Assembly: GCF_009498455.1 (NCBI RefSeq)
Contig: NZ_CP045644.1
Span: 6,389,001-6,453,000, forward strand
Direction of reading: 5' to 3'
Source of the DNA: Variovorax paradoxus
GTDB lineage: Bacteria; Pseudomonadota; Gammaproteobacteria; Burkholderiales; Burkholderiaceae_C
Length of the DNA: 64,000 bases
Below the pieces are notes generated by a model. That model searched no databases. It was given only the letters and a program-made list of their open reading frames with translations, and was not told where the DNA came from. This document shows positions 9,251-17,874 of this stretch, piece by piece (the stretch's first letter is position 1; each line of letters opens with the position of its first letter). The translations under genes and the position numbers were made by a program.

Positions 9251-10243
9251 TTACTTCGCGGCCGATGGCACCGGCGTGACCGGCGTCAGCGCGCCCTTGC
9301 CGCTGCCCCAGGCGATGAGGTTGTCGGCCGCCAGGTCGGCCATCGCACGGCGCGTGGGCACGGTGGCGCTGGCGATGTGCGGCGTGAGCACCACGTTGGG
9401 CACGGTCAGCAGGTCGGGGTGGACCTTGGGCTCGCCCTCGAACACGTCGAGGCCGGCGGCGGCGATGCGCTTTTCGCGCAGCGCCACGGCCAGCGCGGCG
9501 TCGTCGACGATGCCGCCGCGCGCGATGTTGATCAGCGTGGCGGTCGGCTTCATGAGCGCGATCTCGGCCGCGCCGATGGTGTGGTGCGACGCCGGCGAGT
9601 ACGGCACGACCAGCACGACGTGGTCGGCGGTCTTGAGCAGCTCTTCCTTGCCGACGTAGCGGGCCTTGCATTCGGCTTCGAGCGCGGCGTCGAGGCGCGA
9701 ACGGTTGTGATAGATCACGTTCATGCCGAAGCCGTGTGCGCCACGCTTGGCAATGCCCTGCCCGATGCGGCCCATGCCGATGATGCCGAGCGTGGACCCG
9801 TGGATGTCGGAGCCGGCGAACATGTCGTAGCTCCACTTTTCCCACTTGCCGGCGCGCAGGAAGTGTTCGCTCTCGGTGATGCGGCGCGCGGTGGCCATGA
9901 GCAGCGCAAAGCCGAAGTCGGCCGTGGTCTCGGTCAGCACGTCGGGCGCGTTGGTGCCCAGCACGCCGCGCGCGGCCATGGCATCGACGTCGAAGTTGTT
10001 GTAGCCCACGGCCATGTTGGCGCAGATCTTCAGCTCGGGGCAGGCGTCGAGCACGGCGGCATCGATGCGCTCGCTGCCGGTAGTGAAGGCGCCCTGCTTG
10101 CCTTGCAGCTTCGCGATCAGTTGGTCCTTGCTCCAAGTTTCATCGGCCTGGTTCGACTCGACCTCGAAATGCTGCGCGAGGCGCGCGAGGGTCTCGGGGA
10201 ACACCGCGCGCGCGACCAGGATCTTGGGCTTGCTGCTGCTCAT
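9251..10243 (-). CDS. D-2-hydroxyacid dehydrogenase (glyoxylate/hydroxypyruvate reductase-like)
   Basis: 330 residues. The NAD(P)-binding loop is GMGRIGQ, and the catalytic triad positions are visible: Arg in NIARGGIVDD, Glu in FEGEPKVHP and His in LTPHIAS. N-terminal NMAVGYNNFDVDA matches the GhrB/GyaR branch. It would reduce glyoxylate or hydroxypyruvate, or oxidise D-glycerate, in the cytoplasm. It sits 34 bp after the NhaD-like gene and 36 bp before rmuC in a same-strand run. Exact substrate uncertain. Confidence 0.93.
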   Translation of the reverse strand: MSSSKPKILVARAVFPETLARLAQHFEVESNQADETWSKDQLIAKLQGKQGAFTTGSERIDAAVLDACPELKICANMAVGYNNFDVDAMAARGVLGTNAPDVLTETTADFGFALLMATARRITESEHFLRAGKWEKWSYDMFAGSDIHGSTLGIIGMGRIGQGIAKRGAHGFGMNVIYHNRSRLDAALEAECKARYVGKEELLKTADHVVLVVPYSPASHHTIGAAEIALMKPTATLINIARGGIVDDAALAVALREKRIAAAGLDVFEGEPKVHPDLLTVPNVVLTPHIASATVPTRRAMADLAADNLIAWGSGKGALTPVTPVPSAAK

Positions 10244-10277
10244 GGAACGTGTCTCTTTCTTGAACGTGTGGGAAGGA

Positions 10278-11690
10278 TCAGACGAAGAAGATGAAGGTGG
10301 TCAGCACGAACAGCGGAATCAGGATCGCGCCCGACCACAGCATGTAGCCGAAGAAGCTGGGCATGCGCACGCCGCGGCTTTCGGCGATGGCCTTGACCAT
10401 CAGGTTCGGCGCGTTGCCGATGTAGGTGTTCGCGCCCATGAACACGGCGCCGGCCGAGATGGCGGCCAGCGTGGTCGCATAGGTGGTCATGAGCGCCACC
10501 GGGTCGCCGCCCGCCGTGTTGAAGAACACGAGGTAGGTGGGCGCGTTGTCCAGGAACGAGCTCAGGATGCCGGTGGCCCAGAAGTACATGGCCGGGTCGG
10601 GCTGGCCGTCGGCGCGCGTCACGGCAGCGACGATGGCGCCGAACGGGCCCTGCGTGCCGGCCTTGAGCATGGCGATCACCGGGATGATGGTCAGGAAAAT
10701 GCCGGCGAAGAGCTTGGCCACCTCGGCCATCGGGCCCCACTCGAACTGGTTGTCGGCGTGCACCTTGGGCGCGGTGATCTTCAGCGACAGCAGCGTGAGG
10801 GCAATGAGGCCCACGTCGCGCACCAGCCCCGGCAGGCCCATCTTGGAGCCGTAGATGTCGAAGGTGACCGGCGACTTCCAGAAGCCGCTGATCAGCACCA
10901 GGGCGACCACGCCGCCCAGCAGCACGAAGTTGATGGCGCCGTCGAAGCCGATGCGCTTGGTGTCGGGCGTCGGGTCGACCGGCAGCACGCCTTCCTTGCG
11001 GTAGTAATAGCGGTCGATCAGGTAGAACAGCACGAGCAGCACGGCCAGAATGAACAGCGTGTCGGGCAGGATGTGCTTGGCGGTCCAGAAGAAGTCGACG
11101 CCCTTCAGGAAGCCCAGGAACAGCGGCGGATCGCCCAGCGGCGTGAGCGAACCGCCCGCGTTCGAGACGATGAAGATGAAAAACACGACCACGTGCGCGC
11201 GGTTCGCCCGGTTGTCGTTGGCGCGGATCAGCGGGCGAATCAGCAGCATCGAGGCGCCCGTGGTGCCCATGAAGCTCGCGAGCACCGCGCCGATGGCCAG
11301 GATCGCCGTGTTGAGCCCCGGCGCCCCATGCAGGTTGCCCCGGATGTGGATGCCACCGGCCACCGTGAACAGCGCGGTGAGCAGGATGATGAAGGGGATG
11401 TATTCCTCGACCAGCGCATGCACCGTCTGCGCCCCGGCCAGCGGCGCGCCGTAGATCGCCGCGAACGGCAGCAGGAAAGCCAGCGACCAGGCCGCCGACA
11501 CCTTGCCGTAGTGGTGATGCCAGAACGACGGCACCAGCAACGGCATGAGCGCGATCGACAGCAGGATGCCCGCGAAGGGCACGCCCCACAGCGGCGACAG
11601 AGTGGCGCCGTTGAATTCGGCGGCCGACGCGAGGGCAGGAAACATCAGCGGCAACAGTGCGGCCGCGGCCAGTCGGAGGGGGTTTTTCAT
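10278..11690 (-). CDS. Sodium:proton antiporter, NhaD/ArsB-type ion transporter
   Basis: 470 residues and about a dozen hydrophobic segments. The N-terminus MKNPLRLAAAALLPLMFPAL resembles a signal sequence or first helix. Conserved stretches FMGTTGASMLLIRPLI and SNAGGSLTPLGDPPLFLGFL match the NhaD group of the ion-transporter superfamily. It would exchange cytoplasmic sodium for protons. The start at 11690 was chosen because an in-frame upstream start at 11852 lies inside pncB. An 8-bp inverted repeat lies immediately upstream. Confidence 0.88.
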   Translation of the reverse strand: MKNPLRLAAAALLPLMFPALASAAEFNGATLSPLWGVPFAGILLSIALMPLLVPSFWHHHYGKVSAAWSLAFLLPFAAIYGAPLAGAQTVHALVEEYIPFIILLTALFTVAGGIHIRGNLHGAPGLNTAILAIGAVLASFMGTTGASMLLIRPLIRANDNRANRAHVVVFFIFIVSNAGGSLTPLGDPPLFLGFLKGVDFFWTAKHILPDTLFILAVLLVLFYLIDRYYYRKEGVLPVDPTPDTKRIGFDGAINFVLLGGVVALVLISGFWKSPVTFDIYGSKMGLPGLVRDVGLIALTLLSLKITAPKVHADNQFEWGPMAEVAKLFAGIFLTIIPVIAMLKAGTQGPFGAIVAAVTRADGQPDPAMYFWATGILSSFLDNAPTYLVFFNTAGGDPVALMTTYATTLAAISAGAVFMGANTYIGNAPNLMVKAIAESRGVRMPSFFGYMLWSGAILIPLFVLTTFIFFV

Positions 11691-11694
11691 GGGG

Positions 11695-11736
11695 CTGTAC
11701 CGTACCAGACGAAGTGCCGTACGGGGGTCGGTACAG
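11695..11736 (-). promoter_or_regulatory. Inverted repeat in the pncB-antiporter gap
   Basis: CTGTACCG (11695-11702) and CGGTACAG (11729-11736) form 8-bp arms with a 26-base loop that itself contains two more GTAC tetramers. The structure fills the 49-bp gap between the pncB stop and the antiporter ATG and would occlude the ribosome-binding region in RNA. Role unknown. Confidence 0.45.
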
Positions 11737-11739
11737 GGT

Positions 11740-12960
11740 TCACGCGGGGGGTTGTTCGATCTCGAACACCTGGCGCAGGTAGGCCAGGTATTTCTCGTCC
11801 TCGCACATGTTCTTGGACGGCGTATCCGACAGCTTGGCCACCGGCTGGTCATTGCACTGGATCATCTTGATGACGATCTGCAGCGGCTCGTAGCCGAGGT
11901 CGTTCGTGAGGTTGGTGCCGATGCCGAAGGCCAGCAGGCAGCGGCCGCGGAACTGCTGGTACAGCTCGATGGTTCGCGGCACCGTGAGGCCGTCGCTGAA
12001 GATCAGCGTCTTGGTGAGCGGATCGACCCGGTTCGCGTGGTAGTGCGCCAGCATGCGCTCGCCCCACTGGAACGGGTCGCCGCTGTCGTGGCGCGCGCCG
12101 TCGAAGAGCTTGCAGAAGTACAGGTCGAAGTCGCGCAGGAAGGCGCTCATGCCGTACACGTCGGACAGCGCAATGCCCAGGTCGCCGCGGTATTCACGCG
12201 CCCAGCTCTCGAAGCCGAAGATCTGGCTGTCACGCAGCCGCGGGCCCAGGGCCTGGCAGGCCTGCAGGTACTCGTGCGCCATGGTGCCCAGCGGAATGAG
12301 GCCGAGCTTCATGGCGTACAGCACGTTGCTGGTGCCCGCCAGCTGCGGCAGGTGTTCGCCGGCGGGCGACTTGGCCGGCGGCGAGACCACGGCGCCGAGC
12401 CGTTGCGTCAGCGTGCGCAACACTTCTTCGTGCCAGTCTTTGGAGAAGCGGCGGCGCGTGCCGTAGTCGGCAATCTTGAGGTCGCCCAGGCCGGCCTCTT
12501 GCAGCTGGCTGATCTTGAGATCGAGGCGGCGGCGGCCTTCTTCGAAGTCGGGGTTCTTCTGCGTGTTGCGAAAGTAGACCTCGTTCACGATGGCCAGCAC
12601 CGGGATCTCGAACAGGATGGTGTGCAGCCACGGCCCCTTGATGCGGATCTCGAGCTCGCCCGAGGGCTGGGGGATGACGTTGATGTACTTCTCGTTGAGC
12701 CTGAACAGGCCCAGGAAGTCGACGAAGTCGCTCTTGATGAAGCGCATCGAGCGCAGGTAGGCCAGTTCGGCGTCGCGGAACTGCAGCGAGCACAGGCTGC
12801 GGATCTCGTCGCGGATCTGGCCCGCGAACTGCGCGAGGTTGACGCCGGGGTTGCGGCACTTGAAGCGGTACTCGACCCGCGCCCCCGGAAAGTGGTGCAG
12901 GACCACCTGCATCATCGTGAACTTGTAGAGGTCGGTGTCGAGCAGGCTGTGAATGATCAT
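11740..12960 (-). CDS. pncB: Nicotinate phosphoribosyltransferase
   Basis: 406 residues, normal length for PncB. Begins [20 protein letters not shown], a hallmark N-terminus, and contains [14 protein letters not shown] and [14 protein letters not shown] of the PRPP-binding half. It condenses nicotinate with PRPP to nicotinate mononucleotide in NAD salvage (Preiss-Handler pathway). The NhaD-like gene follows after 49 bp on the same strand. Confidence 0.97.
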   Translation of the reverse strand: MIIHSLLDTDLYKFTMMQVVLHHFPGARVEYRFKCRNPGVNLAQFAGQIRDEIRSLCSLQFRDAELAYLRSMRFIKSDFVDFLGLFRLNEKYINVIPQPSGELEIRIKGPWLHTILFEIPVLAIVNEVYFRNTQKNPDFEEGRRRLDLKISQLQEAGLGDLKIADYGTRRRFSKDWHEEVLRTLTQRLGAVVSPPAKSPAGEHLPQLAGTSNVLYAMKLGLIPLGTMAHEYLQACQALGPRLRDSQIFGFESWAREYRGDLGIALSDVYGMSAFLRDFDLYFCKLFDGARHDSGDPFQWGERMLAHYHANRVDPLTKTLIFSDGLTVPRTIELYQQFRGRCLLAFGIGTNLTNDLGYEPLQIVIKMIQCNDQPVAKLSDTPSKNMCEDEKYLAYLRQVFEIEQPPA

Positions 12961-13140
12961 GGTGCGCGGTGTCTCGGGTCTCTGGCTGCGGGGTCCGTTC
13001 CATTATCACGGCCCGAGTCGGCCTCTGCCTACGATGGCCGCTCTGCACGTCCTACCGGCAGGGGGAATCACTCACGCGACATTGATTTCACGGCGGCGGC
13101 AAGTTCCGCCGGGTCATCACTCTTACGCAAGGAGATTCGC

Positions 13141-13374
13141 ATGAACAAGGACACCATCGAAGGCAACTGGAAGCAGCTCAAGGGCAAGGTCAAGGAGCAG
13201 TGGGGCAAGCTGACCGACGACGACTTCGACGTCATCGCAGGCAAGCGCGACCAGCTGCTGGGCCGCATCCAGGAACGCCACGGCATCAGCCGCGACGAGG
13301 CCGAGAAGCAGGTGAAGGATTGGGAATCTCGCGACGGCCGCTCGCCCGACGCGCTCTGGTACGAGAAGTACTGA
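13141..13374 (+). CDS. CsbD-family stress protein
   Basis: 77 residues, hydrophilic and Lys/Asp/Glu-rich, matching the CsbD family (MNKDTIEGNWKQLKGKVKEQ). These are small general-stress proteins of unknown biochemistry. A good Shine-Dalgarno (AAGGAG) lies 6 bp upstream. The 180-bp gap to the divergent pncB gene must hold both promoters; no convincing -35/-10 pair was picked out there. Confidence 0.92.
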   Translation: MNKDTIEGNWKQLKGKVKEQWGKLTDDDFDVIAGKRDQLLGRIQERHGISRDEAEKQVKDWESRDGRSPDALWYEKY

Positions 13375-13429
13375 GAACCCACGAACGCGCCCTGCGCTCT
13401 TGCCTCATTCACCGCAAAGGACACACACC

Positions 13430-13840
13430 ATGAAAAAACAGCACCTCGCCATCCTCGCCCTTGCTTCCACCTGCTTCGTCGCCGGCCAGGCCGGCGCGAT
13501 GACCAAGGACGAGTACAAGGTCGCCAAGGAAAAGGTCGAAGCCGACTACAAGCTCGCCAAGACCCAGTGCGACACGATGAAGGACAACGCCAAGGACGTC
13601 TGCCAGAAGGAAGCCAAGGGCAAGGAAGAAGTGGCCAAGGCCGAACTGGAGCAGCAGTACCAGCCGAGCGACAGCCATGCCCGCAAGGTGGCCGAAGAGA
13701 AAGTGAAGGCCGCCTATGAAGTCGCGAAGGAAAAGTGCGACGACCAGCAGGGCGAAGCCAAGGCTGCGTGCGTGAAGCAGGCCAAGGCCGACGAGGCCCA
13801 GGGCAAGGCCGATATCAAGGCCATGAAGAAGACGATGTAA
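13430..13840 (+). CDS. Exported Lys/Ala-rich helical protein with duplicated CX10C motif
   Basis: 136 residues. A signal peptide (about 1-23) ends at GQAGA. The mature part is very rich in Lys, Ala and Glu and predicts as long helices. It contains an internal duplication: a KVAKEKVEADYKLAKTQC block near residues 30-47 is repeated at about 86-103. Each copy is followed by a second cysteine ten residues on (C47/C58 and C103/C114), which would suit two helical hairpins stapled by disulfides in the periplasm. It follows csbD by 55 bp and is closed by a strong terminator. No function recognised; similar proteins are common in Burkholderiales. Confidence 0.85.
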   Translation: MKKQHLAILALASTCFVAGQAGAMTKDEYKVAKEKVEADYKLAKTQCDTMKDNAKDVCQKEAKGKEEVAKAELEQQYQPSDSHARKVAEEKVKAAYEVAKEKCDDQQGEAKAACVKQAKADEAQGKADIKAMKKTM

Positions 13841-13862
13841 GCGGGGCCTGCCCCACCCACGA

Positions 13863-13885
13863 CGGCGCCCGCGGGCGCCGTTTTT
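13863..13885 (+). terminator. Rho-independent terminator
   Basis: CGGCGCCC (13863-13870) pairs with GGGCGCCG (13873-13880), followed by T5 (13881-13885). It ends the csbD/CX10C-protein unit and lies just before the convergent thioesterase stop. Confidence 0.9.
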
Positions 13886-13894
13886 CTTGGGCGC

Positions 13895-14368
13895 TCAGGC
13901 GCGCAGCGAATCGACCACCTGCTGCAGCGCCTCGGGCAACGGCACCGGCCGCTGCGTCGCGCGGTCGACGTACACGTGCACGAAGTGCCCCTGCGCGGCG
14001 GCGGTGTCGGCGCCCTCGGCGAACAGCGCGATCTCGTAGCGCACACTCGAACGGCCCGCCTGCGCGACGCGGATGCCGGCCTCCACCGTCTGAGGGAACG
14101 CCACCGGCGCGAAGTAGTTGCACTGCGTCTCGACCACGAAGCCGATGGTCTGGCCGCCGTGGATGTCGAGCGCGCCGCGCTCGATGAGCAGCGCGTTCAC
14201 CGCGGTGTCGAACCAGCTGTAGTAGACGACGTTGTTGACGTGGCCGTACATGTCGTTGTCGGCCCAGCGCGTCGGGATGCTGCGAAACGCCCGGTAGGCG
14301 CTGCGGGTGTGGGGCGTGGGCTTGGGCTTGGGGTGGGTGTCGGATTCGGGGCGCTCATCGCGCGGCAT
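13895..14368 (-). CDS. Acyl-CoA thioesterase, 4HBT/YbgC family (hot-dog fold)
   Basis: 157 residues with start MPRDERPE. The hot-dog signature [20 protein letters not shown] includes the conserved Asp of the 4-hydroxybenzoyl-CoA thioesterase family. It hydrolyses acyl-CoA to free acid and CoA; the chain-length preference is unknown. It overlaps the end of the upstream HDAC-like gene by 14 bp. A longer GTG start at 14401 is possible but would overlap more. A Pro/Lys-rich N-terminal tail of about 20 residues precedes the fold. Confidence 0.87.
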   Translation of the reverse strand: MPRDERPESDTHPKPKPTPHTRSAYRAFRSIPTRWADNDMYGHVNNVVYYSWFDTAVNALLIERGALDIHGGQTIGFVVETQCNYFAPVAFPQTVEAGIRVAQAGRSSVRYEIALFAEGADTAAAQGHFVHVYVDRATQRPVPLPEALQQVVDSLRA

Positions 14369-15281
14369 TTTGCCAGCGGCGCCAGTAGTCCAGCGCCACA
14401 CGGAAGGTGCCCAACTGCACCTGCACGGTCTCGGCGATGTCGCTGGCGTAGCCGCCGGCCATCGCGAAGGCGGTCGGGATGCGGCGCTGCCAGGTCCAGT
14501 CGAACACGCGGCGATCGCGCGCCTCCAGGCCGTCGAAGCTCAACTTAAGCCGGCCGAGCCGATCGCGCTCGAAGGGGTCGGCGCCAGCCAGGTAGATCAC
14601 GAGGCCGGGCGAAAAACGGCGGTCGAGTTCGTCGAGCGCGTTCTCCAGCGCCGCGAGGTAGTCGGTGTCGCCGCAGCCGTCGGGCAGTTCCACGTCGAGG
14701 TCGCTCGCCTCCTTGCGGAACGGGAAATTCTTCTGGCCGTGCACCGACAGCGTGAACACGCTCGGGTCGCCCTGGAAGATGCAGGCCGTGCCGTTGCCCT
14801 GGTGCACGTCGAGATCGATCATCGCCACCCTGAGCAGCCGGCCGGTGCGGGCCTGCTCGGCCTGCATGAGCCGCGCCGCCACCGCCGCGTCGTTGAAGAC
14901 GCAGAAGCCGCTGCCCTTGTCGGCGTAGGCGTGGTGCGTGCCGCCCGCCATGTTGGCCGACACGCCGCCCGCGAAGGCCGCGCGGCAGGCGGCGATGGTG
15001 GCGCCGGTGGAACGGCGCGAGCGCTCGACCATCGCCTCGCTCCAGGGAAAGCCGATCTCGCGCATGGCCTGCGGGCTCACGCGGCCTTCGCTGACGGCGG
15101 CGATCCATTCGGGCGTGTGGGCCAGCGCCAGCTCGTCGTCGGTGGCGCGCGGGGCCGGGTCCATCTCGACAGCCGGCAGCTGCTCCTGCAGGCGGTCGCG
15201 CAGCATCGCGTAGCGCGACATGGGAAAGCGGTGGCCCGGCGGCAAAGGCAGCACGAACTGCCCGGAATAGAAAGCACGCAT
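14355..15281 (-). CDS. Histone-deacetylase-family amidohydrolase
   Basis: 308 residues. The zinc site and active site of the HDAC/acetylpolyamine amidohydrolase/acetoin-utilisation family are visible: GGTHHA (catalytic His pair), DLDVHQGNG (D and H ligands) and [11 protein letters not shown] (third ligand Asp). In bacteria such enzymes deacetylate polyamines or other amides, or act on lysine acetylation. It probably shares a transcript with the downstream thioesterase through a 14-bp overlap. Substrate not determinable. Confidence 0.92.
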   Translation of the reverse strand: MRAFYSGQFVLPLPPGHRFPMSRYAMLRDRLQEQLPAVEMDPAPRATDDELALAHTPEWIAAVSEGRVSPQAMREIGFPWSEAMVERSRRSTGATIAACRAAFAGGVSANMAGGTHHAYADKGSGFCVFNDAAVAARLMQAEQARTGRLLRVAMIDLDVHQGNGTACIFQGDPSVFTLSVHGQKNFPFRKEASDLDVELPDGCGDTDYLAALENALDELDRRFSPGLVIYLAGADPFERDRLGRLKLSFDGLEARDRRVFDWTWQRRIPTAFAMAGGYASDIAETVQVQLGTFRVALDYWRRWQNAAR

Positions 15282-15328
15282 GACCGCATTCTGGCCGTGC
15301 AGGCCGGATTTAGAAGGCCGCTTCTAAA

Positions 15329-15404
15329 TTGCTGCACAGCAGCAAAAAGCACTTGATCGCTGCGTTCAGCTGCCTATACTTCAGGTCATGCTGCACCGCA
15401 ACAT
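15329..15404 (+). promoter_or_regulatory. phaP promoter bracketed by two TGC-rich palindromes (candidate PhaR operators)
   Basis: A promoter TTGATC (15353-15358), 16-bp spacer, TATACT (15375-15380) lies 86 bp upstream of phaP. A perfect palindrome, TTGCTGC and GCAGCAA around ACA (15329-15345), lies just upstream of the -35. A near-perfect one, ATGCTGC and GCAACAT around ACC (15388-15404), covers the expected transcription start. Both have the form TGCTGC-N3-GCArCA, which resembles TGC-rich sites reported for the PHB-responsive repressor PhaR (recalled, not checked). Confidence 0.7.
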
Positions 15405-15465
15405 GAACGACGAGGCGCAGCGCAACGTGAATCGACCACCCCATCATCCTTTCTGGAGATCTCAA

Positions 15466-16017
15466 ATGGCCCTGACCGCTGACCAAATCCTCGCCGCTCA
15501 AAAAGCAAACCTCGAAACCCTGTTCGGCCTGACCACCAAGGCTTTCGAAGGCGTTGAAAAGCTGGTCGAACTGAACGTGACCGCCTCCAAGGCCGCCCTG
15601 ACCGAAGCCCAGAGCACCGCTCAAGCTGCCCTGAACGTCAAGGACGCCCAAGAGCTGCTGACGCTGCAAGCCAGCCTGTTCCAGCCCCTGGCCGAAAAGA
15701 CCGCTGCCTACAGCCGTCACCTGTACGACATCGCCCAAGGCACCAGCACCGAATTCTCGAAGGCTTTCGAAGCCAAGGCCGCTGAAGCCCAGCAAGCCTT
15801 CGTCGGCCTCGTCGACAGCGCTTCCAAGAACGCCCCCGCCGGTTCGGAAACCGCCGTCGCCGTGCTGAAGAGCGCCGTGGCTGCCGCCAACAACGCTTTC
15901 GAATCGGTCCAGAAGGCCGTCAAGCAAGCGTCGGACGTCGCCGAAGCCAACTTCAACGCCGTGTCGACCCAAGCCGTCGCCGCTGCCAAGACGGCCACCG
16001 CTTCGCGCAAGCGCTAA
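15466..16017 (+). CDS. phaP: Phasin family protein (PHA granule-associated)
   Basis: 183 residues, Ala-rich and helical, starting [20 protein letters not shown], the typical N-terminus of Burkholderiales phasins (Phasin_2). The protein coats polyhydroxyalkanoate granules and controls their size and number. An upstream in-frame start at 15388 is rejected because it lies in the operator/TSS region and lacks a Shine-Dalgarno, whereas TGGAGA precedes 15466. Codon use is strongly biased, consistent with high expression. A terminator follows. Confidence 0.95.
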   Translation: MALTADQILAAQKANLETLFGLTTKAFEGVEKLVELNVTASKAALTEAQSTAQAALNVKDAQELLTLQASLFQPLAEKTAAYSRHLYDIAQGTSTEFSKAFEAKAAEAQQAFVGLVDSASKNAPAGSETAVAVLKSAVAAANNAFESVQKAVKQASDVAEANFNAVSTQAVAAAKTATASRKR

Positions 16018-16067
16018 GCACCGACCACCACCAGTTGTCTCCTTGGGTCCTCACGGATCCAATTCAG

Positions 16068-16097
16068 GGCCTCGTCTCACGACGAGGCCTTTTTTTT
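16068..16097 (+). terminator. Rho-independent terminator of phaP
   Basis: GGCCTCGT (16068-16075) pairs with ACGAGGCC (16082-16089) across a 6-base loop and is followed by eight T residues (16090-16097). Confidence 0.95.
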
Positions 16098-16146
16098 CGT
16101 CCGGCGGCGTCTTCGATAATGCAGGTCTCATTTCTGGAGACTCTCA

Positions 16147-16905
<759 letters not shown>

Positions 16906-17874
16906 CCTCGGACGCCGGCAGCTTCGTGCTGCCGGTGCGGTCCAGGCGCTCGTAGTTCGCGATCACCTGGGCCCCGAGCAGCACCAGCATGGCGGCGATT
17001 TCCAGGCTCAGCAGCACCACGATCGCCGTGGTGAGCGAGCCGTAAACGATGTTCACCTGCGACAGCGTCGAGAAATACCAGATCAGCACGCGCCGCGTGG
17101 CCTCCCACAAGAGCGCAGCGGTCACGCCGCCCAGCAGCGCATGCCGCAACGACATGCGCCCGGCCGGCATCACGAGGTACAGCGAGGTCAGCATGAAGAT
17201 CTCGCCGCCCAGCCCCAGCAGGTACAGCAACACCCCCGAAATGCCCGACAGCGACCAGCTGCGCCCCAGCAGGTCGACGCTTTCCTGCCCCACGAGTTGC
17301 AGCGCGCCCGACACCAGCGTGACCAGCAACAGCCCCGCGCACAGGCTCAGGATGTAGAGGTACGGCATCGCCACCGACACGAGAAAGTGGCGCTTGTGAT
17401 CGTCCTTGCGGTGATGAAAGATCACCGCCATCGCGCTTTCGAGCACGCTGAATGCCAGTGAGCTGAAGAAAATCATCGTCACCAGCAGCACGGGCCCAAG
17501 CACCGAGCGGTGGTCCAGGAAGCTCGACAGCTCGGCCACGATGGCTTTCGACTGGCCCGGCAGCAGCCATTCGAGGTAGCGCCCGATGGTGCGCAGCAGC
17601 TCGGCCTGGTCGATCACGTGCGACAGCGCCATCACGCTCACGATCAGCAGCGGCACGATGGACAGCAGCGCGTAGTAGGCGACCGCTCCCGCCAGCAGCA
17701 ACCCCTGGTTGGCACGGAAGTCCTTGAGCGCGCCCCAGACGAAGCGCAGCGGATGGCGCAGCAGCGGCGCGGCGTGTTGCAAAGGCAGGGGCGTCTTCAT
17801 GCGTGATGTGGATTTGCGGCGGGGTTCAGTATGCCGCCCGTCGGCTTGCGTATGATTTGCCGCTCCCCGCAGCC

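Noticed and set aside
10014..11870. Long open frames antisense to real genes, for example 10014-11870 (+), 17890-19710 (-), 20225-22642 (-), 25200-27932 (+), 38787-41537 (-) and 59414-61975 (-)
   Set aside because: Their products are low-complexity His/Arg/Gln/Ala-rich strings with no family features, and each lies opposite a well-supported gene; high GC makes such shadows routine.
14355..14401. Thioesterase start at GTG 14401
   Set aside because: It would lengthen the overlap with the HDAC-like gene and adds residues that do not resemble the family; ATG 14368 is preferred.
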